The notes below the pieces were generated by a model. The model saw nothing but the letters and a program-made list of their open reading frames with translations. It was not told the DNA's origin and did not search any database. The position numbers and the translations under genes were made by a program. Below are positions 8,815-17,687 of a DNA stretch of 64,000 nt, one piece after another (the stretch's first letter is position 1; every line of letters starts with the position of its first letter). The stretch is from Sphingomonas montanisoli (GTDB lineage: Bacteria > Pseudomonadota > Alphaproteobacteria > Sphingomonadales > Sphingomonadaceae): NCBI RefSeq assembly GCF_008274695.1, contig NZ_VTOU01000003.1:310001-374000 (forward strand), read 5' to 3'.

Positions 8815-9774
8815 ATGGCTTTGCGATCCATTCTCACCGCCATAGGCACTTTAGCGGCGCTGTCAGGCGCCGCCGCACCGGTATCGGCCGCGCCCGAAAC
8901 CATGGTCTATACCGGCGCAGCGTGTAACGGCCGCGAGAAACTCCCGAGGTTCGAAAGTGTGATCGGCCGGCCGGTCGAAGGCTATGTCGAATTTCTCTCC
9001 TACGGCACCTGGCCGGAGTTCAGCAGTTCGCTCGGCTACAGCCTGTCCTGCTGGCGCGACACGCCCTATCGGCTGGTATTGTCGATACCGATGCTCGCTG
9101 TCGGCGGCGACATGAAGAAGGCCGCGCAGGGCGAATATGATCAATATTATCAGGGGGTGGCGGATCAACTGGTGAAGGCCGGACAAAGCAAGGCCTATCT
9201 GCGCATTGGCTGGGAGTTCAACGGCAACTGGTACATCTGGAAGGCCAGCAAGGATCCGGAGGCGTGGATCGCGACCTTCCGGCGTATCGCGAAGATATTC
9301 AAATCGACGCCGGGCAGCGATTTCCAGATCGTGTGGAATCCGAACCACGGACGACAGGCGATCGCGCCCGATAAGGTCTGGCCGGGTGACGATGTCGTCG
9401 ATGTGATCGGTACTGATCTCTATAACCGATCCTATAGCGCGTCGGACACTACGCCCGCGCTGCGCTGGAAACGCCAGCTGACCGAGCCCAACGGGCTTAA
9501 CTGGCTCGTTAAATTCGCCACCGCGCACAATAAGCCGATCGCGCTTCCCGAATGGGGCACCGGCACAGCGAAAGACGGCAGCGGCCAGCCGGACGACCCG
9601 GATTTCATCCGCAACGTCGCGGCTTGGATCGCGGCCAACAATGTGGTCTTCCAGGCCTATTGGGATTATCCGGCGCCCGATTATCGCGGGCTGATCAGCA
9701 CGGGTGCCCAACCGAACGCCCTCGCCGCGTTCAAGGAAGTCTTCGGCACGCCGCCGTCTGCTGCCGGGCAATAG
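8815..9774 (+). CDS. Secreted glycoside hydrolase, GH26-like
   Basis: A 319-residue exported protein with a clear signal peptide (residues 1 to about 25, ending VSAAPE). The mature part reads as a TIM-barrel hydrolase of the GH26 (mannanase-like) group. RIGWEFNG near residue 136 supplies the probable acid/base Glu after a barrel strand, VWNPNHG follows, and ALPEWGTG near 243 supplies the probable nucleophile Glu. PDYRG near the end matches the closing strand. In this setting it most likely trims or degrades the exopolysaccharide made by its neighbours. It converges with the trehalose operon, with only three bases between the two stops. Confidence 0.75.
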   Translation: MALRSILTAIGTLAALSGAAAPVSAAPETMVYTGAACNGREKLPRFESVIGRPVEGYVEFLSYGTWPEFSSSLGYSLSCWRDTPYRLVLSIPMLAVGGDMKKAAQGEYDQYYQGVADQLVKAGQSKAYLRIGWEFNGNWYIWKASKDPEAWIATFRRIAKIFKSTPGSDFQIVWNPNHGRQAIAPDKVWPGDDVVDVIGTDLYNRSYSASDTTPALRWKRQLTEPNGLNWLVKFATAHNKPIALPEWGTGTAKDGSGQPDDPDFIRNVAAWIAANNVVFQAYWDYPAPDYRGLISTGAQPNALAAFKEVFGTPPSAAGQ

Positions 9775-9777
9775 ACC

Positions 9778-11166
9778 TCAGGCGGCCGCCGCTGCCGCCG
9801 TCCCTTCCAGCGCATCAGTGAATCTTTTGCGCCACCAGACGACATCCTGGGACATCACATTGTCCATGCACGCGCGCCAGCGGGCCTGGCGCTCCTCCAG
9901 CGGCATCGCCAGTGCCTGCGCGATGGCATCGCAAATATCCTCAGGGCTGTGCGGATTGATCAGCAGCGCGTCGGTCAGTTGCTCGGCCGCGCCCGCGAAG
10001 CGCGAGAGGATGAGGACGCCGGGATCCTCGGGATCCTGCGCCGCGATATATTCCTTGGCGACAAGGTTCATCCCGTCACGTAGCGGCGTCACCAACCCGA
10101 TCTTCGCTGCGCGATAGATGCCCGCCAGCTTGTCGCGCGGATAGCCGCGATTGACATAGCGGATCGGCACCCACTCGACGTCAGCGAACGCCCCATTGAT
10201 CCGGCCGGACAGCGCATCGAGCGAGCTACGTATCTCCTGATAGCTCTGGACGTCGCCGCGCGAAGGCGGCGCGATCTGTAGCAGGAACACCTCGCCATGC
10301 TGACCGGCATTGGAGGAGAGATAGCGCTCGTAACCGAGGAAGCGCTCTTCCAGCCCCTTGGAATAATCAAGCCGGTCGACACCGATGATCATGTCGCGGC
10401 CATTGGTGCTCTGGCGCATGCGATAATGGGCGTAGCGTGCCGCAGACGATTGAGAGGCTTCGACGAAATTCTCGGCGTCGATCCCGATCGGGCAGGCGAT
10501 CGCCGTGATGGTGCGGTCGCCTACGGTCACCCGATCGCCGTCGATGGCGCCGCTCAATTCGTTGCGGACATAATCGTGGAAGCATTCGAGCGCGTCCCGC
10601 GTCTGGAAGCCGACCACGTCATAAGCGAGCAAAGTCTCCACCAGTTCACGGTGGTTCGGCAGCGACAGCAGCAACCGATAGGGCGGCCAGGGGATGTGGA
10701 GGAAGAAGCCGATCCGGTTCCTGATCCCCTTCTGGCGCAGCCGGGCGCCGAGCGGAAACATGTGATAATCGTGGATCCAGACGAGATCGTCGGTCTCGAT
10801 CAGCGGTTCGAGCGTGTCGGCGAAGCGCTGGTTGACGCGTTCATAGCCTTCCGCGAACCCGCTTTCGAATTCGGCCAGGTCGACGCGATAGTGGAAGAGC
10901 GGCCACAGGGTCCGGTTCGCATAGCCATTATAATATTCGTCGAGGTCCTGCGGCTCGAGATCGATCGTCGCCGTGGTGACGCCGAAATTGCGCTGAAAGT
11001 CGATCTTGCCGGTGAACTCATCGACCGTCTCGCCCGACCAGCCAAACCAGATACCCGAAGATTCCCGCAGCGCCGCCGAAAGCGCCACCGCCAGCCCACC
11101 CTGATTCCCCCCGCCCTCGCCCGACGGAGGCTGGACGCGGTTCGAAACGATAATCAGGCGGCTCAT
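9778..11166 (-). CDS. otsA: Trehalose-6-phosphate synthase
   Basis: A 462-residue GT20 enzyme joining UDP-glucose and glucose 6-phosphate into trehalose 6-phosphate in the cytoplasm, close to the usual 450-480 residues. The N-terminal loop SRLIIVSNRV contacts the phosphate. VWIHDYHMFPLGARLR, FFLHIPWP and GVDRLDYSKGL are the diagnostic motifs, and TPLRDGMNLVAKEY closes the donor site. ATGA overlap with the upstream GH15 gene and the otsB gene before it show one operon for trehalose synthesis, a compatible-solute and desiccation response. The C-terminus ends in a run of alanines of no evident function. Confidence 0.96.
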   Translation of the reverse strand: MSRLIIVSNRVQPPSGEGGGNQGGLAVALSAALRESSGIWFGWSGETVDEFTGKIDFQRNFGVTTATIDLEPQDLDEYYNGYANRTLWPLFHYRVDLAEFESGFAEGYERVNQRFADTLEPLIETDDLVWIHDYHMFPLGARLRQKGIRNRIGFFLHIPWPPYRLLLSLPNHRELVETLLAYDVVGFQTRDALECFHDYVRNELSGAIDGDRVTVGDRTITAIACPIGIDAENFVEASQSSAARYAHYRMRQSTNGRDMIIGVDRLDYSKGLEERFLGYERYLSSNAGQHGEVFLLQIAPPSRGDVQSYQEIRSSLDALSGRINGAFADVEWVPIRYVNRGYPRDKLAGIYRAAKIGLVTPLRDGMNLVAKEYIAAQDPEDPGVLILSRFAGAAEQLTDALLINPHSPEDICDAIAQALAMPLEERQARWRACMDNVMSQDVVWWRKRFTDALEGTAAAAAA

Positions 11167-12971
11167 CGGACGCTGCTCCAGGGCTTACTCAACAGCACCG
11201 CACAATTGATGGTGCCGACAAGCGAATAAGTCTGCGGGTAATTACCCCAGAGTTCGCCCGTATTCGGGTCGATATCCTCCGACAGCAACCCCGCACGGGT
11301 ACGCCTCGACAACATCTCCTCGAACAGGGCGCGCGCATCATCGTTACGCCCCGTCAACCACAGCGCCTCGATCAACCAGAATGTGCACACATTGAAAGCG
11401 GTATGCGGCAGGCCGAAATCATCTTCGGTCGCATAGCGCAGCATGTGGCTTCCGCGCCGCAATCCCTCCTCCACTGCGCGCAAGGTTCCCTGGAACCTTT
11501 CGTCGTCCGGTTCGACGAAGCGCAGGTCGAGCAACTGGATCAGGCTGGCGTCGAGATCGTCGCCGCCGAAGGTCGCCGAGATGCGACCGGTTTCCTCACG
11601 CCAGGCCTCATCCTCGATCTTCGCACGGATCGCTTCCGCACGCTCGCGCCAGAAGACGGCGCGGTCGGCAAGGCCGAGTTCTTCGGCCGCATTGGCGAGC
11701 CGGTCGCACGCGGCCCAGCACATCGCGACCGAATAGGTGTGGATGTGGCTTTTCGTGCGCAATTCCCACAGGCCGGCGTCAGGCTTGTCATGGACATCCC
11801 AGGCATGTTCGCCGACCTTTTCGAGCGCGCGGAAATCATCCTCACCCGCCATCCGGTAAAGCCGTTTGTCGAAAAAGGCCTGCGCGTTGGACAGGACGAT
11901 CTGGCCATAAGCGTCGTGCTGGATCTGCTCATAGGCCTGGTTGCCGACGCGCACCGGCCCCATCCCGCGATAGCCGTTGAGGCCGGTCTCGACCCGCTCC
12001 TCCAGCCGCGCTTCGCCGCCGACGCCGTAAAGCGGCTGGATATGGCCGCCCTTGGCATTGTCGACGATGTTGCGGAGATATTCGAGATAGCTTTCCAGCA
12101 CGTCGAGCGCGCCAAGCCGGTTGAGCGCTTGCACCGTATAATAAGCGTCGCGGATCCAGCAGTAGCGATAGTCCCAATTGCGCCCGAGTTCGTTCTCGCC
12201 AGTCGCATGTTCTGGGATAGAAGTGGTGAGCGCGGCGACGATCGCACCGGTTTCCTCATGCTGACACAGCTTGAGCGTGATCGCGGCGCGGATCACCGCT
12301 TCCTGCCACTCGACCGGGGTCGCAAGCGCGCGCACCCACTTGCGCCATTCGTGCGCGGTATGTTCGAGCATGTTGTCGACGGTGTCGGCGATGTCGCCGA
12401 AGAAGCTTTCGTCGGGGCCGAGGAAGAAGTGCAGAGTGCGTTCGACGCGGAACAGCCGCTCATCCTCGATCCAGCCGATCGGGGCCGTGGTCGACAGGCG
12501 CAGTGTCATTTCGCGAAGTTCATAGCGGATATGATTTGATCCGCGTGTGCGCACCGGATCGCCCGCACCCCAATCCTGCGCAGGGCGCAGGCGGATGCGA
12601 ATGCGCGGGCTTCCCGCCACGGGCCGCACGATCCGCGCGAAGGCGACCGGGCGATACATGCGGCCCGACCGGAAATGGCGCGGGCAGAAATCGATCACCT
12701 CGATCGCATTGCCCGCATTGTCGACATGGCGAGTGATCAGGATCGGGGTGTTGCGCAGATAGCTTTGTGTGGTCTCGACGCAGTCCTCCAGGTCGATTTC
12801 CCAGAAGCCGCGTGCGCCCTCCCCTGCCCTCGGCGCATCATCAAGCAGCGAACAGAACGCCGGATCGCCATCGACCCGCGGCAGGCAGGCCCAGACGAAA
12901 CGGCCGGCGCGATCGACTAGCGCCGAGACCTGGCAGTTGCCGATCGGCCAAAGATCAAGATTGGCGGCCAT
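11163..12971 (-). CDS. Glycoside hydrolase family 15 protein (glucoamylase/trehalase-like)
   Basis: A 602-residue (alpha/alpha)6-barrel enzyme. The N-terminal beta domain begins PIGNCQVSALVDRAGRFVW, as in many bacterial GH15 proteins. NWDYRYCWIRDAYYT and GLWELR give the substrate pocket and probable general acid, and LLSEDIDPNTGELWGNYPQ gives the general base and the conserved closing motif. No signal peptide is present, so it acts in the cytoplasm. Lying between otsB and otsA, with a 4-base gap on one side and ATGA overlap on the other, it may hydrolyse trehalose or an alpha-glucan and so balance the pool. Trehalase and glucoamylase activities cannot be separated from sequence. Confidence 0.9.
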   Translation of the reverse strand: MAANLDLWPIGNCQVSALVDRAGRFVWACLPRVDGDPAFCSLLDDAPRAGEGARGFWEIDLEDCVETTQSYLRNTPILITRHVDNAGNAIEVIDFCPRHFRSGRMYRPVAFARIVRPVAGSPRIRIRLRPAQDWGAGDPVRTRGSNHIRYELREMTLRLSTTAPIGWIEDERLFRVERTLHFFLGPDESFFGDIADTVDNMLEHTAHEWRKWVRALATPVEWQEAVIRAAITLKLCQHEETGAIVAALTTSIPEHATGENELGRNWDYRYCWIRDAYYTVQALNRLGALDVLESYLEYLRNIVDNAKGGHIQPLYGVGGEARLEERVETGLNGYRGMGPVRVGNQAYEQIQHDAYGQIVLSNAQAFFDKRLYRMAGEDDFRALEKVGEHAWDVHDKPDAGLWELRTKSHIHTYSVAMCWAACDRLANAAEELGLADRAVFWRERAEAIRAKIEDEAWREETGRISATFGGDDLDASLIQLLDLRFVEPDDERFQGTLRAVEEGLRRGSHMLRYATEDDFGLPHTAFNVCTFWLIEALWLTGRNDDARALFEEMLSRRTRAGLLSEDIDPNTGELWGNYPQTYSLVGTINCAVLLSKPWSSVR

Positions 12972-12975
12972 CGGC

Positions 12976-13734
12976 TTATCCTTTCGTCAAGTCCCACAGC
13001 CACGCGCGAACGTCGGCGACGTCCGCAAGGCCGTAATCCGCGGCAGTAGCCCGCGGCGTACCGACGAGAACGCCGAAGCCGCCCTGCGCCTGCGCGCAGG
13101 CGAGCGCCGCTTCGTCGGTCAGATCGTCGCCGAGAAAGACGGGCAGGCTGCCGGCCATCGGCGTGCGTCCGATCAGCGTTTTGACCGCGTCACCCTTGTC
13201 GCAACCGGGACCGCGCAGTTCGACCATCATCTTGCCAGGCTGGACATAGAGGTGGTGCGCCGCGCCGATGGCCCGAGCACGGGCGCGAACATCGGCTTCG
13301 AGATCGGGTTGCATCCGATAATGCAGCCCGACGCCCTGGCTCTTGATCTCGACGATCATCGCCGGATGCGCCGCGGCGAAGGCACGGGCTTCTGCGATTG
13401 CTGCGTCCAGACCGGCAGGCCGCAGTGGTTCGTGCGCATGCCCGTCCTGCCGGATCTCCGCACCGTGGCTTCCCGCGACTGTGATCGCATTGGCAAGCGG
13501 ACCAATCATCGCGTCGAGCTGCGCGATCGATCGCCCGCTGACGATCGCGAGCCGACCGGCGAACCGAGCATTTAACGCCGCCAGCAACTCACGCAGTTCG
13601 GGATCGGCATGCACCGATGCTGGATCGTCGACGAGCGAGACGAGCGTGCCATCGAAATCGAGAAACAGGCTGTGGCAATCGGGAGAAACGGCGGGCGGCA
13701 AAGGCAGCGCCACCGCATCTGGCCGGGTCTGCAT
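12976..13734 (-). CDS. otsB: Trehalose-6-phosphate phosphatase
   Basis: A 252-residue HAD-superfamily phosphatase that releases trehalose from trehalose 6-phosphate. FLDFDGTLVSLVDDP (about residues 25-39) is the catalytic DxDGT motif. IVSGRSIAQLD and AGSHGAEIRQDG are the trehalose-phosphatase cap and substrate motifs. FLGDDLTDEAALA is motif IV with the metal-binding aspartates. First gene of the otsB-GH15-otsA operon; the next gene starts four bases after its stop. A stress-type promoter match lies about 77 bases upstream. Confidence 0.95.
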   Translation of the reverse strand: MQTRPDAVALPLPPAVSPDCHSLFLDFDGTLVSLVDDPASVHADPELRELLAALNARFAGRLAIVSGRSIAQLDAMIGPLANAITVAGSHGAEIRQDGHAHEPLRPAGLDAAIAEARAFAAAHPAMIVEIKSQGVGLHYRMQPDLEADVRARARAIGAAHHLYVQPGKMMVELRGPGCDKGDAVKTLIGRTPMAGSLPVFLGDDLTDEAALACAQAQGGFGVLVGTPRATAADYGLADVADVRAWLWDLTKG

Positions 13735-13810
13735 GTCATGTCCTCACAGCAGTTATCGGCGGTATTTTTGGCCCGCCCCCGCCCGGCTGCTGCCGGGCCA
13801 ACACGAGGAG

Positions 13811-13835
13811 GACGCAAGAAGGACGTTTCGGTTCC
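13811..13835 (-). promoter_or_regulatory. Candidate EcfG (general stress) sigma-factor promoter for the trehalose operon
   Basis: On the minus strand GGAAC is followed after 16 bases by CGTC. The alphaproteobacterial EcfG consensus is GGAAC-N16/17-CGTT, so the -35 is exact and the -10 differs at one base. Its position about 77 bases before the otsB start, and the fact that trehalose genes are known EcfG targets in related bacteria, support it. Short motifs like this do occur by chance. Confidence 0.45.
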
Positions 13836-13925
13836 GCGTCTTAATCCCTTATGGACCTACGCAATGTTCATTTTTGTGCAGTGCAGTGATACGAACAATG
13901 GGCCTGGGGGAAGTGGGGTTGATTC

Positions 13926-14972
13926 GTGACTGCTGAACCGACGAATTCTTCGACCGCAAACGCGGCCGTACCGATCGCGACGCGCTATCCCATTTTCCTG
14001 TCGGTCGTGGTGGTCGATCGGGATCAAGCGGATACGCAGCGCGAATTTCTGACACAGATGGTCGGGACGCTCGGCGCTCTCGTCGAGGATTTCGAGATCA
14101 TCCTGGTCGACAACGGATCGGCACCCGAAGCGCGCGCCGCTTATGATGCGCTGGCGCGGGTGGAGGGCGTTCCCAATCTGCAGGTCTATCATCTGCTACG
14201 CAGGGTCGATGCCGAAACCGCCTACTGGGCCGGGATCGAGAACAGCATCGGCGACTATGTCCTCGCCTTCGATCCTTATAACGACGAACTCACCTGCCTG
14301 CCCAAGGCGATCGAGCTTTGCTTGGCGGGCACCGATCTTGTCCTGATCGAAAATCAGGAGCGTGAGCGGGCGAAGGGCATCGAAGCCCTGGCCGGGCGCG
14401 CCTTCCGCGGGCTGTACCGGTCGATCTACGGTGTCGGCCTCACCGAGCGCGCGGCCCAGCACCGGCTGATGAGCAAGAAGGTTATCAGCTTCCTGCTCCA
14501 GCTGCCGCGCCCCGCAATCTGGTATCGCGTCCTGCCCGCCCGTGCGGGGTTCGCGACCGTCACGCTCACCTATCGCGCACCACGCAGCAAATCGAAGATC
14601 GACCACAATTTCACGACCCGCGCGCGCCGTGCGACCAACCTGCTGTTTTCCAGCACCCTCGCGCCGCTGCGCTTCGTGTCGATGCTGGCGCTGCTCGGTT
14701 CGGTCGCGAACATTCTTTATTCGATCTACGTCGTGATCATCGCCTTCTCGATGAACTCGGTCGCAAGGGGGTGGACGACGTTGTCGCTCCAACAATCGGG
14801 CATGTTCTTCCTGCTCTCGATCGTGTTTTTCGTGCTCGCCGAATATATGGTCCGCATGGTGCAATGGAGCATGGGCGAGCCGCCCTATTTCATCGTCGGC
14901 GAGGCGGTGAGCAGCACGCTGACCCGCCATCAGAAGCTCAACGTCGAAGCGCCCAGAGCCGACGATCAGTGA
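13926..14972 (+). CDS. GT2-like glycosyltransferase with C-terminal membrane segments
   Basis: A 348-residue protein with a GT2 fold followed by two membrane segments (about 247-270 and 290-313), the layout of polyprenyl-phosphate glycosyltransferases such as GtrB. FEIILVDNGSAPEARAAY matches the nucleotide-binding strand. Unusually, the expected DxD/DAD metal site reads AFDPYNDE near residue 120, and the first strand reads VVVVDRDQ rather than VVIPTYN, so catalysis may be altered or the donor atypical. GTG start; its stop overlaps the next GTG (GTGA). First gene of the six-gene overlapping run. It probably charges a polyprenyl phosphate with a sugar. Confidence 0.72.
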   Translation: MTAEPTNSSTANAAVPIATRYPIFLSVVVVDRDQADTQREFLTQMVGTLGALVEDFEIILVDNGSAPEARAAYDALARVEGVPNLQVYHLLRRVDAETAYWAGIENSIGDYVLAFDPYNDELTCLPKAIELCLAGTDLVLIENQERERAKGIEALAGRAFRGLYRSIYGVGLTERAAQHRLMSKKVISFLLQLPRPAIWYRVLPARAGFATVTLTYRAPRSKSKIDHNFTTRARRATNLLFSSTLAPLRFVSMLALLGSVANILYSIYVVIIAFSMNSVARGWTTLSLQQSGMFFLLSIVFFVLAEYMVRMVQWSMGEPPYFIVGEAVSSTLTRHQKLNVEAPRADDQ

Positions 14973-16111
14973 CCGAAAACAGCAGCACCGCGCTCATCAT
15001 CGGGGGCGGCATGTATGGCGCGTCGATCGCGACCTATCTGAAGACGCATCGAGGCTTTTCGAACGTCACCCTGTTCGAGCGCGAGGACCGGCTTCTCCAG
15101 CGCAGTTCCTATGTCAATCAGGCGCGCGTCCATAACGGCTATCATTACCCGCGCAGCTTCACGACCGCCTATCGCAGCCGGATTAATCTGCCGCGCTTCG
15201 TGAGCGATTTCGGCGACGCAATCGTCAAGGATTTCGTGAAGCTCTATGCGATCGCGCGGCTCAATTCGAAGGTCACCTCGCGCCAGTTCGAACGCTTCTG
15301 CCACGAAATCGGCGCGTTCCTCGAGCCCGCCGAACCCGCACATGCCGCATTGTTCAACCCCAAGCTGATCGCCAACGTCTATGTGACCCAGGAATATGGG
15401 TTCAACACCGCGGTCGTCGCACGCCAGCTCGAAGAAGGGCTGGTGCAGGCCGGCGTCGACGTCCGTCGATCCGCGCACGTCGCAGAGGTGACGAACGGAC
15501 CGGACGGAGTGCGCGTGCGCGGCTATCGCGGGCCGGATCGCGAACCGTTCGAAGCGTCGGGCGCCTTCCTGTTCAACTGCACCTATAGCGGATTGCAGCA
15601 CGGCGCGGGCCTGGGCGCCGGCAACGCTTTCGGCCTGAAGCACGAGATCACCGAAATGGCGCTGATCCAGCCGCCGGCCGCGCTGAAGGGCATCGCGGTC
15701 ACGGTGATGGACGGCCCGTTCTTTTCGATCATGCCCTTTCCCGATCGCGGGCTGCACACATTGTCGCACGTCCGCTACACCCCGCACATGTCGTGGCGCG
15801 AGGACGGGAACGAGCTGCCCTATGACGTGCTCGATCGCTATCCGCGTGAAAGCCGCAGCGACCGCATGGTCCGCGATGCCGCGCGCTACATGCCTGCGCT
15901 TGCCGGCACGCAGGCGAAGGATTCGCTGTTCGAGGTGAAGACCGTGCCGATCTACACCGAGGGCAATGACGGCCGACCGATCCTGCTGTCACGCGATCCC
16001 AACCACGGCCGGATATTCTCGATTCTCGGCGGCAAGGTGGACAATATCTACGACATCCTCGAACGGCTCGAAGACGAGCCGCTCCAAACAGCAGGGCATG
16101 CGCATCCATGA
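14969..16111 (+). CDS. FAD-dependent oxidoreductase (DAO family)
   Basis: A 380-residue flavoprotein. IIGGGMYGASIA near residues 10-21 is the FAD dinucleotide-binding loop with the GxGxxG-type glycines, and TLFEREDRLLQRSSYVNQARVHNGYHYPRS continues in two pieces, VTLFERED and NQARVHNGYHYP, the DAO-family early region. FSILGGKVDNIYDI near the C-terminus fits the second FAD contact. Overlaps of GTGA before and ATGA after tie it to the pathway. It may oxidise or rearrange a sugar; the HNGYHYP segment recalls other sugar-cluster DAO proteins. The substrate is not known. Confidence 0.75.
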   Translation: MTENSSTALIIGGGMYGASIATYLKTHRGFSNVTLFEREDRLLQRSSYVNQARVHNGYHYPRSFTTAYRSRINLPRFVSDFGDAIVKDFVKLYAIARLNSKVTSRQFERFCHEIGAFLEPAEPAHAALFNPKLIANVYVTQEYGFNTAVVARQLEEGLVQAGVDVRRSAHVAEVTNGPDGVRVRGYRGPDREPFEASGAFLFNCTYSGLQHGAGLGAGNAFGLKHEITEMALIQPPAALKGIAVTVMDGPFFSIMPFPDRGLHTLSHVRYTPHMSWREDGNELPYDVLDRYPRESRSDRMVRDAARYMPALAGTQAKDSLFEVKTVPIYTEGNDGRPILLSRDPNHGRIFSILGGKVDNIYDILERLEDEPLQTAGHAHP

Positions 16112-16878
16112 AGGCACTGATCGGTCATTCGGGCTATGTCGGGACCACTTTGCTGGGCCAGCAGCAGTTCGACACGCTGTTCCGGTCGACCAACATCGGC
16201 GATCTGGCCGGCGGATCCTATGATCTGGCGATCTGCACGGCGGCTCCGGCCCAGCGCTGGATCGCTGAGCGCGATCCCGAGGCGGATCTCGCCAATATCG
16301 ACCGGCTGGCCGATGCCGTAACCAGCATCGAGGCCGATCGCTTCGTCCTGATCAGCACCGTCGACGTCTATGGCGTAAGCGCCGGCATGAGCGAGACAGA
16401 CGAGCCGGCCCCCGCCGGTGCTTATGGTCGCAACCGCCTTCACCTGGAAAACCGGGTGCGCGCGCATTTCCCGGACGCGCTGATCGTTCGGCTTCCCGGC
16501 CTGGTGGGCCCGGGCTTGCGCAAGAATGCGATCTTCGACTTTCGCAATGACAATGCGCTGCACCTGATCGACGCTCGCGCCGTCCTGCAATGGTATCCAA
16601 TGGTCAATCTGAGCGCGGACATCGCAACCGCGCAGGCTGCCGGGCTCAAACTCGTCAATTTCGCGGTCGAGCCGGTGTCGCTCGCCGAAGTCGCCAAGGC
16701 GTGCGGGCGCGATTTCGACAACCAGGTCGAGGGAAAGACGCCGGCCCATTACGACATGCGCAGCAATCACGCCGCAGTCTTCGGCGGCACCGGCCCGTAC
16801 CTCTACACCAAGCGCGAATCTCTGCTCGCCGTCCGTGCCTATGCGCAGTCCGAACCGACATCGGCTGCGATCGCCTGA
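16108..16878 (+). CDS. NAD-dependent epimerase/reductase-like protein (extended SDR)
   Basis: A 256-residue Rossmann protein, short for the extended SDR family. It opens MKALIGHSGYVGTTL, where GHSGYVG stands for the GxxGxxG nucleotide loop. FVLISTVDVYG supplies the strand with the Ser/Thr, and GAYGRNRLHLE contains the YxxxR/K-type catalytic Tyr, with Arg-Asn-Arg where YxxxK is usual. This suggests dTDP- or UDP-sugar chemistry with an atypical active site. ATGA overlap upstream and TGATG overlap downstream. It could be an epimerase or reductase; a non-catalytic role is possible. Confidence 0.68.
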   Translation: MKALIGHSGYVGTTLLGQQQFDTLFRSTNIGDLAGGSYDLAICTAAPAQRWIAERDPEADLANIDRLADAVTSIEADRFVLISTVDVYGVSAGMSETDEPAPAGAYGRNRLHLENRVRAHFPDALIVRLPGLVGPGLRKNAIFDFRNDNALHLIDARAVLQWYPMVNLSADIATAQAAGLKLVNFAVEPVSLAEVAKACGRDFDNQVEGKTPAHYDMRSNHAAVFGGTGPYLYTKRESLLAVRAYAQSEPTSAAIA

Positions 16879-17687
16879 TGCGCATCTCGATCTCCAACAT
16901 CGCCTGGGATCCGCCCGAGGACGAGGCGATCGCCGAAGTGCTGCGCGCCCACGGGGTCGCGCATATCGACATCGCGCCGGGAAAATATTTCCCCGATCCG
17001 ACGCAGGCGAGCGACGCGGCGGTGGCCGACGTGCGGGGCGCATGGGCGGATCGCGGCGTCACGCTCTACGGCATGCAATCGCTGCTGTTCGGGACGCAGG
17101 GCTATAATCTGTTCGGCGACGACGGGCGGATGCTCGACCGGCTCAAGCGGATCGGCGGTCTGGCCGGGCGGCTGGGGATCAGCTTCCTGACCTTCGGCAG
17201 CCCCAAGAACCGCGACCGCGGCGATCTGTCCGATGCCGAGGTCGAGGCGCAGGCGACCGCCTTCTTCCGCGCTCTGGGCGACAGCTATGCCGATAGCGGC
17301 GTGGTGTTGTGCCTCGAGCCCAATCCGGTCGCCTATGCCTGCAATTTCATGACGACGACGACGGAGACCGCGGCGATGGTGCGGCTGGTCGATCACCATG
17401 CCGTCCGCATGCAACTCGATGTCGGTGCGCTCGCGCTCAACGGCGAGGCGCCCGAGGATCTGATCGCCGCCAATGCCGACATCATCGGCCATGTCCACGC
17501 CAGCGAGCCGCAGCTCGTCGCGATCGGCGAGGCCGGATCCGAACATGATCGCGCCGCCGCCGCCCTGCGCGTGCATCGCCCCGACAAGATCGTGACGATC
17601 GAGATGGCCGCGATCGCCGGGCCGCAACGTGACCGCGTCGACCGGTCGATCGCGCGCACGATTGCCGCTTATGGAGACGCCGCATGA
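16878..17687 (+). CDS. Sugar phosphate isomerase/epimerase-like TIM barrel
   Basis: A 269-residue protein of the AP-endonuclease 2/xylose isomerase-like barrel family. LCLEPNP (about 147-153), MQLDVGALAL (about 178-187), HVHASEP (about 205-211) and VTIEMA (about 239-244) place Glu, Asp, His and Glu at strand ends, the usual metal ligands. The start codon shares one base with the previous stop. In this chain it most likely isomerises or epimerises the sugar handled by the SDR and FAD enzymes. No family member with known substrate can be named from sequence alone. Confidence 0.72.
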   Translation: MRISISNIAWDPPEDEAIAEVLRAHGVAHIDIAPGKYFPDPTQASDAAVADVRGAWADRGVTLYGMQSLLFGTQGYNLFGDDGRMLDRLKRIGGLAGRLGISFLTFGSPKNRDRGDLSDAEVEAQATAFFRALGDSYADSGVVLCLEPNPVAYACNFMTTTTETAAMVRLVDHHAVRMQLDVGALALNGEAPEDLIAANADIIGHVHASEPQLVAIGEAGSEHDRAAAALRVHRPDKIVTIEMAAIAGPQRDRVDRSIARTIAAYGDAA

